Part shown: positions 26,048-35,332 of the stretch, in pieces | Numbering within the stretch: the first letter of the stretch is position 1 | Layout of the letters: each line of letters opens with the position of its first letter | Assembly (NCBI GenBank): GCA_937943605.1 | Contig: CALEAW010000019.1 | Span: 1-59,315 of the forward strand | Source: an uncultured Sutterella sp. | Lineage (GTDB): Bacteria; Pseudomonadota; Gammaproteobacteria; Burkholderiales; Burkholderiaceae_F | DNA: 59,315 nucleotides | Reading direction: 5' to 3' | Notes under the pieces: generated by a model | What the model was told of the DNA's origin: nothing | What the model saw: only the letters and a program-made list of their open reading frames with translations | Databases searched by the model: none | Made by a program: the position numbers and the translations under genes

Positions 26048-27217
26048 TCAAAGAAAAGCTTCCTGAAGGTCTGATAAAAAAGCCCTTCCCTGAGGTGTCG
26101 GCTGAATATGCGTTTCATCAGGCACCAATAACCCTCGTGCTCTTAAATCAGCCAGTTGAGACTCAACCACACTTAGCGGCAACCCCGTTCGTGTTTCAAA
26201 CAACGTAGCAGGCACGCCTTCCGTTAAGCGCAAAACATTCAGCATAAATTCAAACGGCAAAGCCTCTTTTTCAATAACTGAAGTTTCAATACATGCGTGC
26301 CCAACGCCATTCACTTTCTCAGCGTAACGACGGGGCGACATTTCCCTCACTTCACGAAGAATGCCATCTCGAGTCGTCAATTTGCCATGCGCACCAGCGC
26401 CCGCCGCCAAATAATCACCAAACTGCCAGTAATTGAGATTATGTCGACAACGATAGCCAGGCTTAGCATACCCAGACACTTCGTAATGATCAAACCCAGC
26501 TGACGTGAGCCGTTGGATCACAAGATCAGACATATCAGCACAGGCGTCCTCATCAGGCAGCCCCGTTGGTATGCGTTTCGCAAACGCCGTCCCCGGTTCA
26601 ATCGTTAACTGATAAAAAGAGAGATGAGTGGCACCAAGTCCAACCGCCGTCTCAACTTCTGTCGCCACCTCGTCGAGCGTTTCACCTGGCAAAGCGAACA
26701 TCAAGTCCAAATTGAAGTTACCAAACACCTCACCCGCATGTTGCGCAGCGCGTTTGGCTTCATCAGACGAATGAATGCGACCCAACACCTGGAGCTTTTC
26801 ATTCATAAAGCTCTGAACGCCCACAGACACGCGATTCACCCCAGCCGCCTTAAACGCTTTAAAACGACTCTCATCAGTCGTCCCAGGATTGGCTTCTAAC
26901 GTGATTTCGCAGTCAGACGTAAAACCAAAAAGCTGATTGGCGCCACTTAGCAATTTATCGACAGCTTGCCCAGACATGAGGCTCGGCGTACCACCACCAA
27001 TAAAGACACTGCTAATCGGGCGACCTTCGGTACGCCCCACCCAGTGGTTCAGATCCCGCAACACTAAATCGACATAAGCCTCATCATTCAAACCTTGAGG
27101 AATGGCATGAGAATTAAAGTCACAATATGGACACTTTCGCACACACCAAGGCCAATGCAAATAAAGCGCTAGCGGAATCTTTTGAATCGCTTCTTCAGTA
27201 AAGTTGGGTAGCGTCAC
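26048..27217 (-). CDS. hemW: Heme chaperone HemW (radical SAM, CPO-like)
   Basis: A radical SAM protein with the CxxxCxxC cluster motif in WCVRKCPYCDFNSH, the GGGTPS motif (FIGGGTPSLM), NPGT, and the HemN-like C-terminal domain. Proteins of this branch (HemW) carry and transfer heme rather than acting as coproporphyrinogen oxidase. No ATG is available: GTG at 27217, with GGGG 9-12 nt upstream, is the likely start, and TTG at 27226 is possible. It follows rdgB directly, a conserved gene order. Confidence 0.92.
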   Translation of the reverse strand: MTLPNFTEEAIQKIPLALYLHWPWCVRKCPYCDFNSHAIPQGLNDEAYVDLVLRDLNHWVGRTEGRPISSVFIGGGTPSLMSGQAVDKLLSGANQLFGFTSDCEITLEANPGTTDESRFKAFKAAGVNRVSVGVQSFMNEKLQVLGRIHSSDEAKRAAQHAGEVFGNFNLDLMFALPGETLDEVATEVETAVGLGATHLSFYQLTIEPGTAFAKRIPTGLPDEDACADMSDLVIQRLTSAGFDHYEVSGYAKPGYRCRHNLNYWQFGDYLAAGAGAHGKLTTRDGILREVREMSPRRYAEKVNGVGHACIETSVIEKEALPFEFMLNVLRLTEGVPATLFETRTGLPLSVVESQLADLRARGLLVPDETHIQPTPQGRAFLSDLQEAFL

Positions 27218-27219
27218 GA

Positions 27220-27819
27220 TTACCAACCCCAGTTTTCGCGCAACAATTGGCTCATCTTTACTAAGGCCTTACCGCGATGACTCTGATGATTCTTTTCTTC
27301 TGCAGTCATTTCAGCGGCGGTTTTACCTAAAGTTGGCACATAAAAATAGGGGTCGTAACCAAAGCCACCCTCCCCCTTGGGGGTATCGCACACTTCGCCA
27401 TACCAATGACCAACAGCAATTAAAGGCTCTGGATCTTCAGGGGTTCGTACAGCCACCAACACACAGGTATAGTGCGCACGGCGATCTTCAACCCCCGCTA
27501 ACTTTTGAACCAACAGCTGATTATTAGCGGCATCGTTTGCCTCTTCGCCAGCAAAACGCGCCGAAAAAACTCCCGGCATCCCATTCAAAGCATTGACACA
27601 AATCCCTGAATCATCTGCCATCGCAGGACGCCCCGTCACACGCGCAGCGTGACGCGCTTTCGCTAGACAATTTTCAATAAAGGTACCAAAGGGTTCTGGG
27701 CAAGACGGTACGCCTAATGCCCCTTGATTAATCACTTCAACACCCAGCTCGGCAAACATGGCCTGAAATTCACGGAGTTTGCCTTGGTTATTCGAAGCCA
27801 AAACGAGTGACTTAGTCAT
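27220..27819 (-). CDS. rdgB: XTP/dITP diphosphatase (non-canonical purine NTP pyrophosphatase)
   Basis: A 199-residue house-cleaning enzyme hydrolysing dITP, XTP and dHAPTP to monophosphates. Family signatures are LASNNQGKLREFQAMF (nucleotide-binding N-terminus), ADDSGICVNALNG, PGVFSARFAG, and GEGGFGYDPYFYVP with the C-terminal SHRGKAL. The ATG at 27819 is chosen because AAGGAG lies upstream and the conserved strand starts immediately; longer starts would extend into rph. It lies between rph and hemW on the same strand. Confidence 0.95.
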   Translation of the reverse strand: MTKSLVLASNNQGKLREFQAMFAELGVEVINQGALGVPSCPEPFGTFIENCLAKARHAARVTGRPAMADDSGICVNALNGMPGVFSARFAGEEANDAANNQLLVQKLAGVEDRRAHYTCVLVAVRTPEDPEPLIAVGHWYGEVCDTPKGEGGFGYDPYFYVPTLGKTAAEMTAEEKNHQSHRGKALVKMSQLLRENWGW

Positions 27820-27829
27820 ACGCTTCTCC

Positions 27830-28555
27830 TTAAGCCTCAAAGGCCGCACGTTGAGCAGCCATAATTTCGAGGTTGCCCTTTTCGGCTAAACGAAGGAGTT
27901 CATTGAGCTCTTCTCGCGAAAACGCCGCACCTTCTGCCGTCCCTTGAATTTCAACAAAACGACCTTCGCCCGTCATCACCACATTCATATCGGTGTCGCA
28001 ACCGCTATCTTCAGCGTAATTCAGGTCAAGCACTGGACGACCTTCAACTATCCCAGCAGACACTGCGCTCACTTGCGTCAGAATCGGGTCTTCTGTGATT
28101 TGGCCCTTTTCTAACATACCGTTGACCGCATCTCGCAACGCCACCCAAGCCCCTGCAATAGAAGCACAACGCGTACCACCGTCGGCCTGCAAAACATCAC
28201 AATCCAACTGAATCGTGAAGTCACCTAACTTCTTGCGATCGACAGCTGCACGTAAGCTACGACCAATCAAACGCTGAATTTCTTGCGTACGACCAGATTG
28301 CTTACCTTTAGCAGCTTCGCGCTCACAACGCGTACCCGTCGAACGAGGCAACAACCCATATTCAGCCGTCACCCAACCTTCACCGCGCCCCATCAAAAAA
28401 CGTGGGACACCAGGCGTGACGCTCGCAGTGCAAAGTACGCGAGTATCACCCGCACAAACCAAGACACTGCCTTCAGCATACTTAGTAAAGCCACGCGTAA
28501 AAGTTAATGGGCGAAGTTCATCAGCCTGACGGCCGTCCACACGGGTCTGTGTCAT
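27830..28555 (-). CDS. rph: Ribonuclease PH
   Basis: A 241-residue phosphorolytic 3'-5' exoribonuclease that trims tRNA 3' ends. It has RPLTFTRGFTKYAEGSVLV, the catalytic/phosphate region GWVTAEYGLLPRST and CEREAAKGKQSGRTQEIQRL, and LDCDVLQADGGTRCASIAGA. It is full length, not the frameshifted form known in E. coli K-12. It heads the rph-rdgB-hemW unit and is divergent from yicC. Confidence 0.97.
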   Translation of the reverse strand: MTQTRVDGRQADELRPLTFTRGFTKYAEGSVLVCAGDTRVLCTASVTPGVPRFLMGRGEGWVTAEYGLLPRSTGTRCEREAAKGKQSGRTQEIQRLIGRSLRAAVDRKKLGDFTIQLDCDVLQADGGTRCASIAGAWVALRDAVNGMLEKGQITEDPILTQVSAVSAGIVEGRPVLDLNYAEDSGCDTDMNVVMTGEGRFVEIQGTAEGAAFSREELNELLRLAEKGNLEIMAAQRAAFEA

Positions 28556-28708
28556 TACTTAACTCCAAAGACGAAATTTCAATCAGTGTCGTTATGCTAC
28601 CGCAAGAACTTCAGATAAGGTAGATAAACGCGTTACAATGACGGCGCTTGTCGCAGCCGACGCTTTCTTGATCTGCGACGCATGTCTCATATCTCTAGGA
28701 GTTTTTTC

Positions 28709-29608
28709 ATGACCGTTGCTAGCATGACGGGTTATGCTGTCGCCTCTGGTGCGACCCCCCTCGGTACCGTGACTATTGAATGCCGTTCAGTCAATTCGCG
28801 TTTTCTTGATCTAGCCCTACGTCTTAATGAAGATCTTCGCTTTGCCGATCCGCTGATTCGTGAAACGTTACAAAAGCGTATTGCTCGCGGCAAGGTTGAA
28901 ATTCGCGGCTACATTACGCCAGATGAAAACGCTGCCCCTGTTCGCATCAACACCGCTGTACTAAATCGTCTCATTGAAGTACAAAATACGATTCTTGAGA
29001 CGCTCCCTCAAGCCAATAAACTCTCGGTCTCTAACCTTCTTGCCATGCCTGGCGTCATGGTGACTGATCGTCCAGATCAAGACGCTGTAGCTCAAGCTGT
29101 ATTGACCGTGCTTAACAATATGCTTGATGCGTTTACGGCTTCTCGTGCGCGTGAAGGTGAAGCTTTAGCGAATGTTTTGCTCAACAACTGCGAGCAAATT
29201 GAAGAAGTTGTCACCGATATTAAAAGTCGCATGCCAGACATTTTGGCGCACATCGAAAACAAATTGCGCGAACGTCTCGAAAATGCTTTGTCGTCTGCAC
29301 TCACCGAAAAGAGCACACTAACACGAGAAGAAGTGAGCGACCGTATCCGTCAAGAAGTCACGTTTTACGCCCTTCGTATGGACGTTGAAGAAGAAATTAA
29401 TCGTCTCTTCACCCATGTCGCCGAAGTTCGCCGCATCCTCAAAAAGGGCGGTGCTGTCGGTCGTCGTCTTGACTTCGTCGTACAAGAAATGAATCGCGAA
29501 GCCAACACATTAGGTTCTAAAGCCGCAGCAATCGAAATGACGAACGCATCCGTTGCGCTCAAGGTCATCATCGAACAGATGCGTGAACAGATTCAAAACC
29601 TCGAATAA
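28709..29608 (+). CDS. yicC: YicC-family endoribonuclease
   Basis: A 299-residue protein of the YicC/YloC family, recently shown to be endoribonucleases. It begins MTVASMTGYAVASG and carries ECRSVNSRFLDLALRLNEDL (the conserved IRSVNHRFLD-type motif), REGEALANVL and the C-terminal DUF1732 region GRRLDFVVQEMNREANTLGSK. The ATG at 28709 follows CTAGGAG and starts at the family's conserved N-terminus. It is next to gmk in the usual order, with a hairpin between. Confidence 0.94.
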   Translation: MTVASMTGYAVASGATPLGTVTIECRSVNSRFLDLALRLNEDLRFADPLIRETLQKRIARGKVEIRGYITPDENAAPVRINTAVLNRLIEVQNTILETLPQANKLSVSNLLAMPGVMVTDRPDQDAVAQAVLTVLNNMLDAFTASRAREGEALANVLLNNCEQIEEVVTDIKSRMPDILAHIENKLRERLENALSSALTEKSTLTREEVSDRIRQEVTFYALRMDVEEEINRLFTHVAEVRRILKKGGAVGRRLDFVVQEMNREANTLGSKAAAIEMTNASVALKVIIEQMREQIQNLE

Positions 29609-29620
29609 CGCCAAAGAAAT

Positions 29621-29655
29621 AGGGAGAGTACCGACACACGAAAGTCACTCTCCCT
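29621..29655 (+). terminator. Hairpin after yicC
   Basis: Perfect 9-bp stem AGGGAGAGT (29621-29629) / ACTCTCCCT (29647-29655). There is no long T-run, so it may be a weak terminator or an mRNA 3'-end stabiliser. Confidence 0.5.
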
Positions 29656-29762
29656 TACAATAGCCACCTTCTTATTTTTCGATCCATCCTAAATTCTCGT
29701 GGATGTGACCGTTTGACGACTTTTCAATAGAAGCCGTCTCGATTGTCAGATGGAGACTTCGA

Positions 29763-30410
29763 ATGTCTAATGCTTCCGCCGCTCGTCCACTTCATGCTGG
29801 CCGACTCTTTCTCGTGACGGCTCCGTCGGGTGCTGGTAAATCGTCGCTCGTCAATGCCCTTCTTAAGCTTGAACCCACGTTGAAGCTTTCGATTTCGCAC
29901 ACCACGCGCGCTCCTCGTCCCGGTGAAGAAAATGGTCGCGAATATCACTTTGTGAGCGAAGCTGAATTCTTAGCCATGCGTGAACGCGGTGAATTTTTAG
30001 AGTCTGCCCTCGTTCACGGTAACTATTACGGAACAAGCCGTATTTGGATTGAAAGCCAAATGGCTCAGGGTAACGACGTTCTCCTTGAAATCGATTGGCA
30101 AGGTGCTCGCCAGGTGCGCGAACGTTTTGCGGGTACTGTGGGTATCTTTATCCTGCCCCCGTCCATCGAAGCGCTCGAATGGCGTTTACATCACCGTGGC
30201 ACCGATTCTGAACAAACGATCACTCGACGCTTGCTTGGCGCAGGCGCAGAAATGTCTCATGCACCTGAATTTGAATACGTTATAATTAACGAAGAATTCG
30301 ACAAGGCGCTTTCTCAGATGCAATCTGTTGTCGTGGCAAGCCGCTTAGCCTATGCACAACAGGCTGTACGCCACCGTGAGCAGTTCGCCTCACTTGGCAT
30401 TCCGCTCTGA
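29763..30410 (+). CDS. gmk: Guanylate kinase
   Basis: A 215-residue enzyme phosphorylating GMP to GDP. Walker A is APSGAGKSSLVNAL (about residues 21-34). SHTTRAPRPGEENGREYHFV binds GMP, and IDWQGARQVRE is also conserved. GGAG precedes the ATG. It forms the conserved gmk-rpoZ-spoT cluster with the next two genes, linking guanine nucleotide supply to (p)ppGpp control. Confidence 0.97.
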   Translation: MSNASAARPLHAGRLFLVTAPSGAGKSSLVNALLKLEPTLKLSISHTTRAPRPGEENGREYHFVSEAEFLAMRERGEFLESALVHGNYYGTSRIWIESQMAQGNDVLLEIDWQGARQVRERFAGTVGIFILPPSIEALEWRLHHRGTDSEQTITRRLLGAGAEMSHAPEFEYVIINEEFDKALSQMQSVVVASRLAYAQQAVRHREQFASLGIPL

Positions 30411-30472
30411 TATTTTTCTATCGAAACCGCCAGCCTCACTCCTTTTCTCTTTTTTAAACTGTTGTAATCAAA

Positions 30473-30673
30473 ATGGCTCGTATTACTGTTGAAGACTGCC
30501 TGAAGAAGATCCCGAATCGCTTCCAGATGGTGCTTTGCGCCGCTTATCGCGCTCGCCACCTGACGCAGGGCTATGCCCCGAAGGTTGAAGCCAAGGACAA
30601 ACCCGCTGTTGTCGCCCTTCGTGAAGTCGCGAAAGGTGAAGTGGGACTCGAAATGTTGAAGCGCGTGCCGTAA
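30473..30673 (+). CDS. rpoZ: RNA polymerase omega subunit
   Basis: A 66-residue omega subunit that aids RNAP assembly and forms part of a ppGpp site. It starts MARITVEDCLKKIPNRF, followed by VLCAAYRARHL and the acidic C-terminal helix VALREVAKGEVGLEML. Slightly shorter than many homologues (67-91 residues) but intact. It lies between gmk and spoT as usual, with a terminator-like hairpin before spoT. Confidence 0.97.
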   Translation: MARITVEDCLKKIPNRFQMVLCAAYRARHLTQGYAPKVEAKDKPAVVALREVAKGEVGLEMLKRVP

Positions 30674-30700
30674 ACTGTTAGATACGCACTCTTTCACATC

Positions 30701-30748
30701 GGTCAGGTTATTTTGCCGTGAAAGTCGGCGAAAAGCCTGGCCTTTTTT
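30701..30748 (+). terminator. Terminator between rpoZ and spoT
   Basis: Stem GGTCAGG (30701-30707) / CCTGGCC (30736-30742), extended by TTTTGCCG / CGGCGAAAA, then six T residues. spoT may be expressed from a separate promoter or by read-through. Confidence 0.7.
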
Positions 30749-30836
30749 ATTTTTGGGAACCAGCTAGCGTACGAAACTAGAAAAGAACTTCTAACCATAA
30801 CAGCTGTCTCCCAATCAGTACGGAATCCTTGCACAT

Positions 30837-33158
30837 ATGACTACCGAGCGCATTCAATATCCTGATGACCTCTACGCGACCCGGGAAGATGGTGAGCATC
30901 AAAGTCCTCAACCCATCCCCTCGACACGCAAGCCTATTTCCGTCAAACCATCGTCTAAGTCTTCCCCTGCCATCCCTACGCCTGCACAGGTCATTCTGCC
31001 TGAAGCTGATTTGCCCATGTTTACGCCTAAAGGTCCATCCGCAACAGTCACTGCGAGTGCCTTGGTTGAACTCTGCCGGCAATATCTCTCAACACCTGAT
31101 GTTGAAAAGATTCGTGAAGCTTATCGTTACGCCGACAACGCCCATCTCGGTCAGTTCCGTAAGTCTGGTGAACCCTATATCACTCACCCGATTGCCGTTG
31201 CTTCGATCCTCGCCTCGTGGAAAATGGACGCTGCGACCATTCAAGCTGGTCTCATGCATGACGTGCTTGAAGACACGGGCACCAGTAAGCAAGAAATGGC
31301 CGAAAAATTTGGCATTGAAGTCGCTGAGCTTGTAGACGGCGTGAGTAAACTCGACAAATTGCGTTTTTCGTCAGCGGCTGCTGCACAAGCCGAGAGTTTT
31401 CGCAAAATGCTTCTTGCGATGTCCCGAGACTTGCGCGTGATTATCGTCAAGTTAGCGGACCGCGTACACAATATGCGTACGTTGGGCGTTATGCGTCCCG
31501 AAAAATGTGCACGTATCGCGAATGAAACATTAGATATTTATGTGCCGATTGCGCATCAGCTCGGCATGAACAGCGTCTTTCGTGAACTACAAGAACTCAG
31601 TTTTGCAAATCGCTATCCGCTTCGCTACAAGGTACTCTACGAAAACGTACTCTTAATGCGAAACAATCGTCGAGCAGTGCTCGAGCGTATTCTCGCCGAA
31701 ACGAAGAACTTCTTACCCAAAGAAGGGATTCGTTGCCGCATTATTGGTCGCGACAAAACCATCTACGGCATTTATAACAAGATGCGAGAAAATCATCAGT
31801 CCTTCTCTGATGCACTCGATATTTATGGTTTCCGAGTCATTGTTCGTGAGGTTAACGATTGCTACCTTGCGCTCGGCGCCTTACATCGCCTTTATAAGCC
31901 TGTTCATCGCCGGTTTAAGGACTTTATTGCTATCCCTAAACTCAACGGCTATCAGAGTCTTCATACCACTGTCATTGGTCCTTACGGCACCCCTGTCGAA
32001 TTTCAAATCCGTACTGAACAAATGCATCAAGTGGCCGAAAACGGCATTTTGACGCAGTGGATGTTCAAGAACGACTTCGATAGCAGTGACATGCAATCGC
32101 GTACTGCGGCTTGGCTACAAAGCTTGATGGATATTCAGCGCACTAGCCTCGACAGCAATGAATTCTTAGAAAACATTAAAGTCGACTTATTCCCGAACCG
32201 CGTTTACGCCTTCACACCAAAAGGCAAAATTATTTCTTTACCGCGTGGCAGCACATCAGTCGACTTTGCTTATCAAATCCATACAGATGTCGGCAACCAC
32301 ACCAAAGAATGCCGCATTAACGGTGAAATTCGACCGCTCTCCACGACGCTTCATAATGGCGACATGGTTGAAATCATCACCGACCCGATGGCCTCACCGA
32401 GTCCAGAATGGCTTGAATTCGTTCACTCTGGTCGCGCTCGTGCAGAAATCCGTCAATTCTTACGTAACTGCCGATTTGATGACGCAACCCAAGTTGGACA
32501 CGATGTACTCGCTCGTCTAGCCACTGAAAATCAACTGAATTTAGAAAAGATTCCAGAACATGTTTGGACAACTTTGCAAGAAGAGTTAGATGTACCAGAC
32601 CGCGATGCGCTCTATGCCTCTATCGGTCTAGGCAAGGATTTACCTGCTACCGTCATTCATCGTCTTGTCCGTCTCATGAGCCACCTTCATAGTGACGCTG
32701 TGCCGCCGGCGTTACCTGCCATTGTGATTCGTGGCAATGAAGGGATGGCTGTTGAATTATCTAAGTGCTGTCACCCCATCCCAGGCGACAAGATCGTCGG
32801 ATTTAGTCGAGTGGGACACGGTTTAATTATTCACCGTGCAGACTGCCCGCATGTCGAACGTGGCATGAAGACAGATCCAAAGCGTTGGGTTGAAGTGGCA
32901 TGGGCACCTGAGCAACGTCAAGCGAATTTTGCTGCACCCCTTGAGATTCGTGTCGAAGATCCACGCACCTCCATTGCGCAAGTTGCTACCAGTGTCGCTG
33001 AAGCAAAATCGAGCATCATCGGCATGAGCATTGATGACGAAAACGCACAGAAATATATTCGTATCACTGTACAAGTCCGAGATCGCGGTCATTTAATGCA
33101 CGTCATTCGAACCATTAAGCAAAATGCGAATGTTGAGCAAGTGAAGCGAGTTCACTAA
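30837..33158 (+). CDS. spoT: Bifunctional (p)ppGpp synthetase/hydrolase
   Basis: A 773-residue RelA/SpoT homologue. After an N-terminal extension of about 75 low-complexity residues comes the HD hydrolase domain (THPIAVASILASWKMD, MHDVLEDT), the synthetase domain (GRDKTIYGIYNKM, DIYGFRVIV, RRFKDFIAIPKLNGYQSLHT with the RFKD form typical of bifunctional enzymes), a TGS domain (VYAFTPKGKIISLPRGSTSVDFAY), a zinc-finger/helical region (CCHPIPGD) and a C-terminal ACT domain. It sets stringent-response alarmone levels. No separate relA lies in the window. Confidence 0.97.
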   Translation: MTTERIQYPDDLYATREDGEHQSPQPIPSTRKPISVKPSSKSSPAIPTPAQVILPEADLPMFTPKGPSATVTASALVELCRQYLSTPDVEKIREAYRYADNAHLGQFRKSGEPYITHPIAVASILASWKMDAATIQAGLMHDVLEDTGTSKQEMAEKFGIEVAELVDGVSKLDKLRFSSAAAAQAESFRKMLLAMSRDLRVIIVKLADRVHNMRTLGVMRPEKCARIANETLDIYVPIAHQLGMNSVFRELQELSFANRYPLRYKVLYENVLLMRNNRRAVLERILAETKNFLPKEGIRCRIIGRDKTIYGIYNKMRENHQSFSDALDIYGFRVIVREVNDCYLALGALHRLYKPVHRRFKDFIAIPKLNGYQSLHTTVIGPYGTPVEFQIRTEQMHQVAENGILTQWMFKNDFDSSDMQSRTAAWLQSLMDIQRTSLDSNEFLENIKVDLFPNRVYAFTPKGKIISLPRGSTSVDFAYQIHTDVGNHTKECRINGEIRPLSTTLHNGDMVEIITDPMASPSPEWLEFVHSGRARAEIRQFLRNCRFDDATQVGHDVLARLATENQLNLEKIPEHVWTTLQEELDVPDRDALYASIGLGKDLPATVIHRLVRLMSHLHSDAVPPALPAIVIRGNEGMAVELSKCCHPIPGDKIVGFSRVGHGLIIHRADCPHVERGMKTDPKRWVEVAWAPEQRQANFAAPLEIRVEDPRTSIAQVATSVAEAKSSIIGMSIDDENAQKYIRITVQVRDRGHLMHVIRTIKQNANVEQVKRVH

Positions 33159-33221
33159 AACTTCATCAACTAACAGACAACTGACAAGAACTCACTTTAC
33201 CTAGTGATATACTAAGAATCG

Positions 33222-33270
33222 CACCTAGCTTTTCAAATGATATCGTTCATATGAAAAGCTAGGTGTTTTT
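33222..33270 (+). terminator. Terminator after spoT
   Basis: A 14-bp perfect stem, CACCTAGCTTTTCA (33222-33235) / TGAAAAGCTAGGTG (33252-33265), followed by T residues. Confidence 0.85.
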
Positions 33271-33314
33271 CTATCTCTACATAGTGCAGTCTGATTCAAC
33301 CCTCATTGAAATAT

Positions 33315-35288
33315 ATGCTTACTCCAACACATCCAAACTGGCGTACATTTTTCATTCAAAGCATCACTTTCTTCTTCACCGCTTTGATCATTCTGACAGG
33401 CCTACGCGTGGGCTTTTTTGAAGCCTTTCGATCCGATAATATCCTTTGGGAAGATGCTTTACCTGCCTTTTGGATGGGAGTTCGAGTAGATGCCAAGTGG
33501 TTAAGTATTGCTTTGCTACCCGCTTGGATTTTCACTGTATTAGCCTATATTTGGCCAGCAGCTAAAACGATAGCTATATCCACCGCCTTATTGGGATATG
33601 GTCTTGCCGTAACATTAGGACTCGTTAATTTCGGGTTTTACGCTTTCTATGGCACGCCCATCAATGCCATCATCTTTGGGTTTATTGAAGATGATACAGT
33701 GGCCATCATAAAAACCCTAGTCACAGATTGGCCTGTCTCCACATATTTATCGGTTTGGACGATCCTGCTTGCCTTGCCGTTTGCACTGACACGTTGTGTA
33801 AAACCCAAATCACAAAAACACACTTCGTTCGCTTATTTTTGTATCACCATCATCATCACAACGCTTCTTTTAGCTTTGGCGATTCGAGGAAGTGTCGGAA
33901 AATTTCCGCTTCGTCAACAAAATTACGCAGTATCCAACAACGCGTTTATTAACAATATTGTGCCTGGAGGTCTGGCGTTATTTTATGAGGCTTATAAAGG
34001 ACGCAAAGCATTGGTCTTAAAAGGTGGCGCCGATGCAGGCGTCAAAGAATTAGGGTTTCAATCTGTTGAAGAAGCTCAAACGCTTTTACAAGGTCTCAGA
34101 TCTACCCCTTCAACAACTCAAGCGATGAAATCTCAACCTCATGTCGTCTTTGCAATCATGGAATCCATGGGGCGTGACGCTTTTGAGGCACACAACTCCA
34201 CAACCAACAATACACTTGGTCATCTCGCCAACGTCTTACCTAAAGGCGTTGTATTTACTCATGCCATTAGTGTGGCCAACGGCACATTCCCTTCATTAGA
34301 GGGATTGCTATTTGACACACCATTGACACCCATCACTCAAAGTCAATACGGTCATCAAACTTTCAAGTTCTCTGAAGTTTTAGCCTTCAAAAAGGCGGGC
34401 TATAAAACCATTTTGCTAACCGCAGGGCAAGAAACTTGGCGCCAGATGAGTAATAACTTCCCGCTTCAGGGATTTGACGAAATCATTGGCTCAGGAAAAA
34501 TTCATGAAGTTTTTCCACAGGCGGAACTCGGCACATGGGGAATTGGTGACGAATGGATGTTCAAAAAGGCTGAAGCTTTACTCGCTGACGCAGATCGTCG
34601 TCATGAAAAATTGCTGCTTGTGATGCTCTCGATCACTAACCACTCTCCACATCGCGTACCCGATGGTGTTCAAACATTGCCCGTTTCAGTCAAAGCTTTG
34701 CCACCATATATTCAAGATAAGGATGAGCAATTACAACAAGAAAGATTGACCACCTATCAATATTCAGCTAACGCTTTAGGGCACTTTGTAGAACGTGTCC
34801 AAACCAATGACATCGGTAAACGTACGATTATTGTGGCTTCTGGCGACCATAACATGCGTTTTCAATACCAACCTACCGACTATTGGCACCACGCACATGG
34901 GGTTCCAATCATCTTCTGGTTACCCGACAGTCTCAAGGCGTTAGGTACAAAAGCTAATACTCAACGATGGGTGACACACAGGGATATCTTCCCAACCCTA
35001 CGAGGTCTAGCTTTAGGCGATACACCGAGCTTACACAAAGGCCGAAATCTATTTAGTGAAGACACTTGGGATCTAGCCATCACCTTTGAAGGACTAGGTA
35101 AATACGGTTTTGGGATCGGTCAATGGGGTGCGGTCGCTTTAGACGGCGGACAACAATTTAGATGCTACCGCTGGCAAGAGGATCGATTACTCCCCGCAAC
35201 CTGCTCTGAGACCATGACCAAAATGGGGAATGCAACTCGCGCGCAAAGAGCCTTAGCAGACTTTACTGTTCGCAACGGTCTACTTTAG
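33315..35288 (+). CDS. LtaS/MdoB-like phosphoglycerol transferase (sulfatase superfamily)
   Basis: A 657-residue inner-membrane enzyme with about five N-terminal transmembrane helices (residues about 12-200) and a large periplasmic sulfatase-fold domain. The metal/nucleophile region reads VFAIMESMGRDAF (metal-binding Glu) and NGTFPSLEGLLF (Thr nucleophile in T-x-P-S), with SGDHNMRF supplying distal metal ligands. In Gram-negatives this family transfers phosphoglycerol to periplasmic glucans or modifies surface glycans or lipids with phosphoethanolamine/phosphoglycerol. The exact acceptor is unknown. I chose ATG at 33315 over TTG at 33306. It is the last chromosomal gene before the island. Confidence 0.85.
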   Translation: MLTPTHPNWRTFFIQSITFFFTALIILTGLRVGFFEAFRSDNILWEDALPAFWMGVRVDAKWLSIALLPAWIFTVLAYIWPAAKTIAISTALLGYGLAVTLGLVNFGFYAFYGTPINAIIFGFIEDDTVAIIKTLVTDWPVSTYLSVWTILLALPFALTRCVKPKSQKHTSFAYFCITIIITTLLLALAIRGSVGKFPLRQQNYAVSNNAFINNIVPGGLALFYEAYKGRKALVLKGGADAGVKELGFQSVEEAQTLLQGLRSTPSTTQAMKSQPHVVFAIMESMGRDAFEAHNSTTNNTLGHLANVLPKGVVFTHAISVANGTFPSLEGLLFDTPLTPITQSQYGHQTFKFSEVLAFKKAGYKTILLTAGQETWRQMSNNFPLQGFDEIIGSGKIHEVFPQAELGTWGIGDEWMFKKAEALLADADRRHEKLLLVMLSITNHSPHRVPDGVQTLPVSVKALPPYIQDKDEQLQQERLTTYQYSANALGHFVERVQTNDIGKRTIIVASGDHNMRFQYQPTDYWHHAHGVPIIFWLPDSLKALGTKANTQRWVTHRDIFPTLRGLALGDTPSLHKGRNLFSEDTWDLAITFEGLGKYGFGIGQWGAVALDGGQQFRCYRWQEDRLLPATCSETMTKMGNATRAQRALADFTVRNGLL

Positions 35289-35300
35289 TCCATTACCTAT

Positions 35301-35332
35301 CTATCGGTCAGCCAAACGTGGTTGGCCGATAG
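35301..35332 (+). terminator. Hairpin after the phosphoglycerol transferase gene
   Basis: Stem CTATCGG...GCCAA (35301-35315) / TTGGC-CGATAG (35322-35332), 12 nt after the stop codon. Weak T tail. Confidence 0.55.
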